Assembly: GCA_001465935.1 (NCBI GenBank)
Contig: LNKV01000021.1
Span: 404,501 to 468,500 of the forward strand
Reading direction: 5' to 3'
DNA: 64,000 nt
Source of the DNA: Clarireedia homoeocarpa
Lineage: Eukaryota; Ascomycota; Leotiomycetes; Helotiales; Rutstroemiaceae
Part shown: piece after piece, positions 56,498 through 64,000 of the stretch
Layout: each line of letters begins with the position of its first letter
Position numbering within the stretch: position 1 is the first letter of the stretch
Translations under genes and position numbers: made by a program
Notes under the pieces: model-generated
What the model was told of the DNA's origin: nothing
What the model saw: the letters and a program-made list of their open reading frames with translations, nothing else
The model's database searches: none

Positions 56498-58729
56498 TCA
56501 AATCATATCTAACAACATCGCTGTACCCTTATTCCCCACCTCCCTCACCTTATCCTTCTCCTTCCCACCCTTATTCTTCCCCTTCTTCCCCTTCCCATCT
56601 GCCTCCACATTCGCCTTCTTCTCCGCAGCCTCCTCCCTCCTCGCCCTCTGTTCCTTCGTCTCCTCCGTCGCCGCCTTCTCCAACACCTTCCTATTCTTCC
56701 CCAGCGCCTTCTTTACCTCCTCCTTCATCTTCCCCTCAAATGCCTCCGACTCCAACAACGCCACCACCACAAACGAACTCGGACTCGTCGCCCACTCCAC
56801 AACATACTCTTTAATATGCGGGTACAAGATATTCGCAAAATTAAGCGGCGGCTCCACAGGGACGACAGATTTGGTGGCTGGATCGAAGCGCCCACCTGCG
56901 ATGAGGGCTTTGATCATTTTTCCGCCGAACGAGGTGCTAGCAATGTGGAAAGGGGGTTCTTCGCTTGTGGCTCCTTCTTCAACGGGGGGTTGGGCGTATG
57001 TTGGGTCGCCTGAAACGGATTCGGCGATTGCTTCGAGGGCTGCGGTTTTGTCTCCTTCGGCGCCGAAGAGCACTTCGGTGATGAATTGGCAGCCGAAGGA
57101 AGTAGATGTTAGGTCTTTCGCGGCAGAGGCAATCGCTTTTAACAGGTATGGAGACAGTGCCTTGGCTAGTTCTTGACGGCGAACTTCCGGGTCTTTCTTA
57201 CTCGTGGTCGTGCGAGCTTTGTCGACTTCAGCCAGAACTTCAAGATCCGAGCTATGGCTAGATGGAAATAGTGACTTGGAACGGCCTTGGAAGAGATAAA
57301 GAAGAGTGATACGAGCGTTGAGGTCGTTAGCGAAGAAAATGGTGTTCTCGACTTGCTTATCTTCGTCCTTGCTAAGTAATTCCGGGAAGATAGATTTCGC
57401 CGTCAAGACAGTGTCGTCGATAACTTCGTACGCAGCGAGGACGACAATGTGTCCGTTTGCGTCACTTGCCATCATCTGCAACGTATCTTTGTACATCTTC
57501 AACATGTGTTTTCGATCTTTAGCGGTTCCGTATGCTAAGGCCAGACAAACAACTCGGGCTCCAGACTTGGTGAACGCTAAATTCTTCATCAAATCACCTT
57601 CCTCATCTCCCTTCAGTAGTTCTATGAAGTCTGTAACCTCCTCAGTCCCTGCTTTGGCGTTGAGGAAGTATTGCAGCATAGCGTCGTGTAAGAGCGTGAA
57701 ACCATTTGTCTTCTTTTGGATCAAATGGTTGATCATCTCTTGCAAATATCTCATGATTGGAGCTCTTTTCCCGGGCTCTGCAGCCAGGATCTCTGAAAGT
57801 TCCCCAGTAACAGGCTTTGACTTGTCCTTCTCGAACAGCGCAAATTCGGCGCCATACCACTCCCGGAGAAGGTTAGCCTTCTGCTGCTTCGTAGCCACTC
57901 CACGGTAGATATCATCAAGGATCCAACCAGCTTCAGGGTGCTTGATAAGTCGACGAACATGGCCATAGAATTCCGGTACAATGATGTCTCTAATCTCATC
58001 ATCTCCTTGGACCAGTAACTTTCCAATCAAGAACTTAGCATATCTGCTCTCGGCCAATTGACGATAGGTTCCAGACAGCTCCTTGGCAATCATTCGTTTC
58101 TGCTCCGGATTTGCATACTTGATAGCGGTTTGAACAACTCTAACACTATCATGCTTCAACACGAAATCCTTTACTCTGCCAGTGATTATCTCAAATAACT
58201 CCTCGACCAATTGTTTTCTCTCGTCCTTTGGAACGTGTGATTTTCGACGTAAGCGCTCCCAGATTTTCTTCGTGCGTGCTAATTGATCGGCGAGAGGTTT
58301 TGCAGCTTTCCTTTCTTGGGCTAATTGCTTTTGTTTTGCATGCGCTTCTTTCGAGGATTGACCTGCAGCATGGTTAGCAGGTATAAAACGGTCATTGAGA
58401 ACGTAAAACTTACTGTTCGCTGCTGCAGCTTTAACTCTGTCAGGATGAATGCCATCTTCTTCTTTCAAAGCATCTTCTGAAACAGCATCACTCATTTCCT
58501 CATCACCAGATGGCGAGTCCAATTCCACTCCGCCATCTTCATCAGAATCCGAGCTCTCACTCTCAGTCTCGACCTTCTTAGCAGGCTTAGCCTTCGGTTT
58601 TGCGACCTTATCCTTCCGTCCCGAGTCAATTTTTGCCTTTTTGCTCTCTTTTACTGGTGCAGTTTTGCCTGGCGCAGACTTCCTCTTCATTCCCGTGACA
58701 ACGGTCGTTTTCGTCGTTGCTGAAGGCAT
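56498..58729 (-). CDS. PUF6: Pumilio-family nucleolar protein PUF6
   Basis: The frame is open over 743 codons. I favour removing a 51-nt in-frame intron (58413-58363), leaving 726 residues. Residues 1-~115 are Lys-rich and then Asp/Glu/Ser-rich, typical of a nucleolar protein. After the linker KQKQLAQERKAAKPLADQLA comes the PUF-type helical-repeat domain (VKDFVLKHDSVRVVQTAIKY, LAESRYAKFLIGKLLVQGDD, YGHVRRLIKHPEAGWILDDI, TNGFTLLHDAML), then the C-terminal CPL region (SGARVVCLALAYGTAKDRKH, DANGHIVVLAAYEVIDDTVL) and a Lys-rich tail. Yeast Puf6 helps 60S assembly (uL14 loading, 7S processing) and represses ASH1 mRNA translation. The length is close to yeast Puf6 and human PUM3. Confidence 0.93.
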   Translation of the reverse strand: MPSATTKTTVVTGMKRKSAPGKTAPVKESKKAKIDSGRKDKVAKPKAKPAKKVETESESSDSDEDGGVELDSPSGDEEMSDAVSEDALKEEDGIHPDRVKAAAANSKFYVLNDRFIPANHAAGQSSKEAHAKQKQLAQERKAAKPLADQLARTKKIWERLRRKSHVPKDERKQLVEELFEIITGRVKDFVLKHDSVRVVQTAIKYANPEQKRMIAKELSGTYRQLAESRYAKFLIGKLLVQGDDEIRDIIVPEFYGHVRRLIKHPEAGWILDDIYRGVATKQQKANLLREWYGAEFALFEKDKSKPVTGELSEILAAEPGKRAPIMRYLQEMINHLIQKKTNGFTLLHDAMLQYFLNAKAGTEEVTDFIELLKGDEEGDLMKNLAFTKSGARVVCLALAYGTAKDRKHMLKMYKDTLQMMASDANGHIVVLAAYEVIDDTVLTAKSIFPELLSKDEDKQVENTIFFANDLNARITLLYLFQGRSKSLFPSSHSSDLEVLAEVDKARTTTSKKDPEVRRQELAKALSPYLLKAIASAAKDLTSTSFGCQFITEVLFGAEGDKTAALEAIAESVSGDPTYAQPPVEEGATSEEPPFHIASTSFGGKMIKALIAGGRFDPATKSVVPVEPPLNFANILYPHIKEYVVEWATSPSSFVVVALLESEAFEGKMKEEVKKALGKNRKVLEKAATEETKEQRARREEAAEKKANVEADGKGKKGKNKGGKEKDKVREVGNKGTAMLLDMI
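58363..58413 (-). other. Probable 51-nt in-frame, stop-free intron in PUF6
   Basis: On the minus strand: donor GTAAGT, branch-point-like CTAAC 11 nt before the end, acceptor CTGCAG. The length is 3n and there is no stop, so retained and spliced messages both encode PUF6, differing by 17 residues. Confidence 0.7.
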
Positions 58730-58927
58730 TTTTGCTTGTGCTCGAAAATTATGGGATGCCGTTCTTGCTGTCGGCTACACCTCTGGAACTTTTTTTTTTC
58801 TAAACTTCGGCGCGCAGATAAAAGATAAACTTTTTCCAAATCGGCGCTAAACCAACCCGGGACATTGCAACAACCCCACACAAGGACTTCTGTTTGAAGA
58901 ACGAGAGAAGAGCAATTTGTTTTGAAG
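58730..58927. promoter_or_regulatory. Compact bidirectional promoter, PUF6 / GIR2
   Basis: 198 bp between divergent ATGs. It holds a T9-T10 tract at about 58791-58800. Both products act on ribosomes or translation, so co-expression is plausible. Confidence 0.5.
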
Positions 58928-59707
58928 ATGGGTAGAGAAGAACAGGTTGAGGAGAGGGAGGTACTTGATAGTATCTTTCCCGATGAAATTCATGGTATGT
59001 CTTGCGCCAGTTTTACTCCTTCATCCCTAGTTTCCAACCCTTTAAGTTCCCCGCACCACTGACACTTTTTCACAGACATATCAGAGACCGAATATCGAGT
59101 ATCGATTCTCCTCGATGTAATTAACGATGCAGGAGATGAATCCGAGCCGCCAACCATCCTCCTCCAAGTCAAATACCCCGATGGATACCCCGAAGAACCA
59201 CCCATCCTGGACATCTTGCCCCCACCCAATGCGCCTGTACATCCCTTCTTCAGTGTATCGGCTGACAAACAAACGCTTCTCGATGGCTTAAACGAGACGA
59301 TTGAGGAGAACCTGGGGATGGCTATGGTGTTTACATTAGTGTCTACATTGAAAGAGAATGCCGAGCAGCTTATTGCGCAGCGACAGGAAGCGGAGAGGAA
59401 TCTGGAAGAGCAGAAGATTCTAGCTGCTGAGGCGGAAGAAAATAAGAAGTTCCATGGAGAACCTGTCACGAGGGAATCATTCTTGAGATGGAGAGAAGGA
59501 TTTAGGAAGGAGATGGAGGAGCTGAGGGCTAGAGAAGAAGCAGAGGAAGAGGCAGCTGAAAAGAAGAGGAACAAAGGAAAGGACGCGAATGTTCCGCTAA
59601 CAGGGAAGCAGTTGTGGGAGAGAGGTTTGGCAGGAAAGATTGAGGAGGATGAGGATTATGATGATATACCTGTAGAAGGGGTAGATAAGCTTAAGGTCGA
59701 AGCTTGA
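58928..59707 (+). CDS. GIR2: RWD-domain protein, Gir2/RWDD1-like
   Basis: Two exons (58928-58994 and 59076-59707) give 232 residues. The RWD domain spans residues ~1-110: REEQVEEREVLDSIFPDEIH, then ILLQVKYPDGYPEEPPILDI (the YPxxPP signature), then a helix. A long Glu/Lys/Arg-rich coiled coil follows, and the end carries the DFRP-binding-type segment (PLTGKQLWERGLAGKIEEDE) and an acidic tail. In yeast Gir2 binds Gcn1 and the DRG GTPase Rbg2 on translating ribosomes and can dampen Gcn2 activation. It is divergent from PUF6, with only ~200 bp between starts, so a shared promoter is likely. Confidence 0.93.
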
Positions 59708-59971
59708 TACTGTAATGACAGATATTTTTGGCATGGAGTTGCATTGCTGGCGTTTGGATGCGAAAAATCTTGACCAATCTTAGCCAAAAGGATGGAGCGA
59801 TTGCCAAGAGCATTCATGTTGATGCATCTCTTGTATTATCTATGATCGTAGCATAATGCTCGTGCTGCCAAAACTATGTAAAACATACAAACACCATGCA
59901 CATAACACCCCATTGATAGATCCTTCCCGAGCCTATAACTTTTTAAACGCCGTAATCTCCTGAAATCTTAC

Positions 59972-61147
59972 TTATACCCCATCCATCTCTGCATCCTCTT
60001 CACTACCATCATCGTCTTCCCACTCATCGGCCTCTTCTTCTAATTCTGGATTCGCACCTTCATCACTCAGTTCCTTGTTCAGAGTCTCAAGAAGCTCTTT
60101 AGCATGAGCCCCAAGACGTTCGTCTTCATATTCCTGTTGCTCGAAAAGTCGGAGACATTGGTTCAACCATTGTCGACTAGATATCCACGAGACTTTCCAG
60201 CTTTCTCCATCACTATTGGCCTCTTGCTGTCCCTTCTTTTGCGTTTCACCCATAATATACAAGCCCCAGCCTCCAAGATACCAAACCTCAATACTAGTAT
60301 CATCTTCGCCTACGAGACGTTCCAACACTTCGATAGCTTCCGTGTCCATGTCCGCCTCCATCAATAACCTAGCCAAACTGACTTTCGTAGGAAAGTCGGG
60401 CACAATGTCACTTTCAGGTGGCAGGTCTTTCCATAGATCCAGACTTCTCTTGAGCGCCGCCTTTGCATCCTCAACCCTTTCCTGTGATAACCTGACATTT
60501 GCGAGCGTTTGCCAAGGTTCCGGATAGTTTGGTCCAACCATAGTAGCCTCTGTAACCAATGTCTCACATTTCTGTTCGGCATCCTCTTCCCACGACAAGT
60601 CGGTCATGTAAACCTCAGCAACCCCACATAACGCCACTGCCAATTTCCTTCTCTTCTCCTCTAATGATGCTTGCGCCTCCGCATCTAGCGTTTTCATATC
60701 CAACAGAGTCTGAATCTGCCTTCTCAGACTCACCGCACCCTTCTCATACCATCCTACACTATCTTCTCCTCCTTCCTCGCTCAGCTGCGCCAGCCATAAG
60801 AATTTCTCTGCGCCTCCGCCAACTTCCTCACTCAACTCCCCATCCTCATCTATATTCGCTGCTAGCTGAAAATATTGCCGTGCAGTATCTATGTCTCCCA
60901 ACTCGATGTGTACTTCGCCCAAAAGATTCAGTGCTGGAAGCGCCTCCACCGACTCAATATCAACCAGTCCCAGCGCCTTCTTCGCAATTGGCACGGCTCT
61001 TTCAACATCTCCTTCTTGTAGACATTGGGTAGCTTTCAATAGCAACTCCATCGGGTTGGTAGGCTTGGAGGGTTTCCCGGCAGCGCGATTGAGGCTCTGT
61101 TTCTCACGCTTCTGGTTCTTGGTCTTGCCCGGCTTCGTCTTCGCCAT
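59972..61147 (-). CDS. ACL4: ACL4-like TPR assembly chaperone of ribosomal protein uL4
   Basis: Single exon, 391 residues. The basic N-terminus MAKTKPGKTKNQKREKQSLN is nuclear-localisation-like. TPR-type helix pairs follow: LLLKATQCLQEGDVERAVPI, EALPALNLLGEVHIELGDID, PEPWQTLANVRLSQERVEDA and IEVWYLGGWGLYIMGETQKK. The last ~40 residues are almost purely acidic (EEEADEWEDDDGSEEDAEMD). This arrangement is that of yeast Acl4 (YDR161W), which captures newly made Rpl4/uL4 and escorts it to nuclear pre-60S particles. The ATG at 61147 is the first Met; the frame is open a few codons upstream without an ATG. Confidence 0.88.
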   Translation of the reverse strand: MAKTKPGKTKNQKREKQSLNRAAGKPSKPTNPMELLLKATQCLQEGDVERAVPIAKKALGLVDIESVEALPALNLLGEVHIELGDIDTARQYFQLAANIDEDGELSEEVGGGAEKFLWLAQLSEEGGEDSVGWYEKGAVSLRRQIQTLLDMKTLDAEAQASLEEKRRKLAVALCGVAEVYMTDLSWEEDAEQKCETLVTEATMVGPNYPEPWQTLANVRLSQERVEDAKAALKRSLDLWKDLPPESDIVPDFPTKVSLARLLMEADMDTEAIEVLERLVGEDDTSIEVWYLGGWGLYIMGETQKKGQQEANSDGESWKVSWISSRQWLNQCLRLFEQQEYEDERLGAHAKELLETLNKELSDEGANPELEEEADEWEDDDGSEEDAEMDGV

Positions 61148-61768
61148 TTGGAGATTTTCCAAGTTTCGCGTGAAGAAGATTATCGTAGAGAAGTGTGGGT
61201 GAACTGCCTGCCCTCAGCGCGAAAAATGTTCCCGTAACAGAATCAACTTTTTTTTTTCTTGCGATAAGCGAACCGATAAGTGTTGATGACGCTAAATCGA
61301 GCTTAACCCCTCATGTTTGTTTCCAAGTAGCGACTTTGGAGAAAGCATGTACCGAACAGTCTGGATGCCCCATTGAACATGAACTTTTTTCAATATGCCG
61401 CCCACTATATTCGCCGGCGCATATTTTACTTTTGGGTAGCAGATGGTTTACTTTTTGATCACAAGCAGGATCTGTTTGGGTCATACAGGACGCCATAAAG
61501 TCTGCTTAAACTAACTAACATAGGCACTTGCCACTTTCCCTTTACGTCCGGTTGTCGTTGCACTGGTTGCCATAGCTTGAGATATAGTATTACATTTTGA
61601 CATTAAAGTGCTAGCTTTTGCAGCCTATGGAGAATTTATCAAAGTCCCAACGACAGTATATCTATGATCATTTCCAGAGCGACTGTGGTGGTACAACTTG
61701 TTACCAAAACAAACCCCCAAAACGCCCATTATAATTCATGTCTTCCTAAGAGAGATATTCTATTATCT
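61148..61768. other. ACL4 promoter / 3' region of the next gene
   Basis: About 620 bp. A poly-T run sits at about 61249-61258. No gene supported. Confidence 0.45.
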
Positions 61769-62677
61769 TCAGCGGACCTCAGTTGCCTCAACTGCTGGAG
61801 GAGCATTGTTCGGTTTCGGGATATTTCCAAGCTCCTCCCCTGTACCACTCTGGCCTCTCTTTCTACCTGGCATATGGAATGCATCGTCGCCAATTCTGGA
61901 GAAAAATCCCTTCTTTTTCGTCTGCTGTTGTTTATTTGCTTCATCGTTCAATCCTACATCCTCAAATCCTTCTTCGGCTGTAGGAGGTTGTCTATCGAAT
62001 CGCCTGTCTCCAATGGCAGATCGTGGCATGCGAGGAATTCTCGCCGAGTCGAGACTCTGCCGACCACTATATGCTTCGATGGGACTTATTGGCGATCTAG
62101 CTGAAATGTCCTGCAATTGATTTAGATTTGCATCCTTGGCGATTTTGAAATCGGAGTGGACTCATGGCTTACAAATGATCTCCTATAGGAATCAAAAGAT
62201 TCTCTCGAGATTGGGAATGGATCGATACCATCGTTCGAAGTTGTGCGATTGTTGGCTGGAGCATTTGAGAGGTTACCAGCCTTTCGTGGCCAGAAGCTCT
62301 TCTTTTCTAGAGGAGAGGGCTATTACATGGTCAGCGAAAGGCGCGCAGAACGGGACATCCTGTAACCCACTGGAAGATATACACCACTATCATTCACAAC
62401 TGTTTGGAGTCAATCAGCTGAATTCTGCAATTACCTCGGCTTATCCGATCTTCCGGTTCGTCTGGGTGACAGGACAATTCATACCACTCATTTTATACTC
62501 AGGCGGTTCCTCGCTTCTCCCAGTCTTTATACTCATACTGGATGCGCGAGATCCTATGGTAGAGACTTTCTCGAAGGAAGTTCGAGACGCATTCTGCGGC
62601 CCACCATTCTCATCTGATAATGGGTGCAAACTAGTCTGGACGTCGGTCCTTTTGGCGAATGGGTTGCGAAGTGGCAT
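61769..62677 (-). CDS. Conserved Pezizomycotina protein of unknown function
   Basis: Four exons (62677-62485, 62399-62371, 62319-62173, 62110-61769) give 236 residues. Exon 2 is a 29-nt micro-exon (VVNDSGVYLP). The protein starts MPLRNPFAKRTDVQ, is hydrophilic and Ser/Arg/Pro-rich throughout, and carries PPEKKSFWPR-like and YRRSFDISARSPISPIEAYS segments with several potential Ser-Pro phosphosites. It has no membrane segment or enzyme motif and is probably disordered. I recall similar MPLRNPFAKR...ENGRP proteins annotated as hypothetical in many ascomycetes. No function can be given. The large open frame on the opposite strand (62136-62753) is a shadow. Confidence 0.8.
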
Positions 62678-63918
62678 ATTGAAACCTTGGGGTTCACACA
62701 GTCACGGCACAATGATTAGTTGTTGGCGCAAGATGTACGAAGGAGGATTTTGAAACAGAGTGCATAGAGGATGTTCGAATCATGAAGTGATCGGCCTGAG
62801 ATGTCAAGACTTTTGAGTTTTGACGCCCTTGAATGATAGAATGCGCTTGATTGATTTTTTCAGCCACTCGGACATTTCTGTTCCGTTTATGGCGATCACG
62901 AGATTTATGCCGATATTCACGTTGGCTCGAGCAACCGAGGACCCGTCAAGCTCATTGTGCGCCAATTAACACAAAAGAGGGTTGAAGTTCCGAGAGGTTG
63001 GCTCGAAATGTGAAGGTGGGGAGCACTGCATGTAGATCTGGGCGAGCGTACGCTCAATTGCCGGAGGAGGTCGAGTATGTTGGAACCCCTTTACGTAGAG
63101 ACGAAATGTTGGCGACTCGCGGCCTACCTTACCTTGGGCCTGCCGACCGAACTCCTGGGAGTGTGCTATGACGCACGACGGTCGTAGGCTGGCTCGAGCC
63201 TTCAACTTGATGACTCGAGGTTGGTCCTGCAATAATCATGCTGTGTTGAAGCTGTATGAAAAGTACGTACAAAATTGACCTACAGGCCCCTGGGGATATG
63301 TGAGGATGTGCGACCCAAGGACCTCGTATGATGTGATGTTGATGGTGGTGCTGGTATTGGTGTTGGTATTGATGTTATTCGGAATCTTGAAGCCGAAGCT
63401 ATGTAGGCATGTTGACAGACGGCAAGAACTGTAGTTGTCTATGAATTCTATTGAGCCGGTAGATCAAATCAATACAATAAACCAGATCTTTGTCTTGTTC
63501 ACTTGCAAAATTTGCGGCTTTGAGCCAATTCTATATCTAGCTCAACCCCAAGCCGCACGAAGTAGCCCCATCTGATTTGAAAGGGTTTTTTACTTTTTTA
63601 TTTTTACTTTTTTATTTTTTATTTTTTGTTTTTTATTTCTTATTTCTTATTTCTTATTTTTTGTTTTTGACAAGAAGTCACGCCCCATAATTAAATCCGC
63701 CGCACGGCCGCATCTTTCCCTTCCTTCTCGGTTCCTGTTCCTACGAAGGGCTTGGACTCGTACACTTCTGTGACATCCCCCCAAGGGTTCTCCTCCTACC
63801 AAGCCCGTCCCAAGATCTCACATCCACTCGGCTCTTCGTGGTGGCTCCACGTTTGTTTCGTTCAACGGGTCAGATTTGAGCCTACTTCGCGCTCCAAAGC
63901 GCTTTAGTCCTGAAGTGG
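62678..63918. other. Right-hand gene-free region
   Basis: About 1.2 kb beyond the last gene start. It contains its promoter and a T-rich low-complexity tract (63583-63668, listed separately). The 88-codon minus-strand frame at 63232-62966 has no support. Confidence 0.4.
63583..63668. repeat. T-rich low-complexity tract
   Basis: About 85 bp made of TTTTTA, TTTTTTG and TTTCTTA-type units on the plus strand. Confidence 0.9.
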
Positions 63919-64000
63919 ATCGCATACTATTGTGTGCTTTACTTGGGAAATCGCATATTGTGTGCTTGACTAGTCAATCGCATTCCATTGTGTGCTTTAG
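63919..64000. repeat. Tandem ~27-30 bp repeat running off the window end
   Basis: Three diverged copies sharing ATCGCAT and ATTGTGTGCTT with short variable spacers. The array is cut by the window edge, so its full size is unknown. Confidence 0.8.

Noticed and set aside
57306..57908. 200-codon plus-strand frame opposite PUF6
   Set aside because: Antisense shadow of the PUF domain coding sequence.
62136..62753. 205-codon plus-strand frame at the right end
   Set aside because: Overlaps, antisense, a four-exon gene whose phases and protein ends all fit.
1..64000. CRISPR arrays, rRNA, integrase-type attachment sites, origins
   Set aside because: None seen; the window is eukaryotic nuclear DNA and the only tandem arrays are simple or minisatellite repeats.

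Overview
This 64 kb window is nuclear DNA of a filamentous ascomycete. The evidence is short spliceosomal introns (mostly 45-80 nt, GTAAGT-like donors), a Zn2Cys6 regulator, a class II hydrophobin, a HET/NB-ARC relic, and a Tc1/mariner copy full of TGG-to-TAG and CAA-to-TAA changes that look like repeat-induced point mutation. The gene style suggests a helotialean leotiomycete, perhaps Sclerotiniaceae (Botrytis/Sclerotinia relatives). That placement is inference from recalled protein similarity, not a search. I rebuilt 20 intact protein genes, and the spliced lengths all close to whole codon numbers.

Layout. 0.4-4.3 kb: an ER/secretory Ish1-repeat protein (MSC1/Ish1-like) and a small fungal mitochondrial protein. 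4.9-6.5 kb: a collapsed HET-NB-ARC (NLR-type) pseudogene. 7.9-21.1 kb: an SDR, glycine-cleavage T-protein, V-ATPase subunit H, an MFS transporter, a B-type cyclin and mitochondrial ribosomal protein uL2m. 21-27.5 kb: a pyrimidine-rich gene-free tract and a Zn2Cys6 transcription factor. 27.5-34.8 kb: THO subunit Tex1/THOC3 divergent from RIC1, then casein kinase 2 beta. 35.3-40.5 kb: a chitin deacetylase with chitin-binding modules, a GPI-anchored Ser/Thr-rich protein and an aldo/keto reductase. 40.9-41.7 kb: relic of a thioredoxin-reductase-like flavoenzyme. 43.9-45.2 kb: a PAP2 lipid phosphatase. 45.8-48.1 kb: an AT-rich island with a long-terminal-inverted-repeat element and a decayed mariner transposase. 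49.9-50.3 kb: a class II hydrophobin. 54.3-62.7 kb: a PIN-like/auxin-efflux-family carrier, PUF6, a Gir2/RWDD1 protein, the uL4 chaperone ACL4 and a conserved unknown protein. The right end has T-rich and short tandem repeats.

Functionally it is mostly housekeeping: translation and ribosome assembly (uL2m, PUF6, ACL4, Gir2), mRNA export (THOC3), trafficking (RIC1, V-ATPase H), and cell-cycle and signalling genes (cyclin B, CK2 beta). Between these sit cell-surface genes (chitin deacetylase, GPI protein, hydrophobin) and dead accessory genes. I see no secondary-metabolite cluster, CRISPR array, tRNA or rRNA. The least conventional signals are the two gene relics, the nested transposon island, a TATA box that may bypass the targeting-peptide ATG of the aldo/keto reductase, and a stop-free 3n intron in PUF6.
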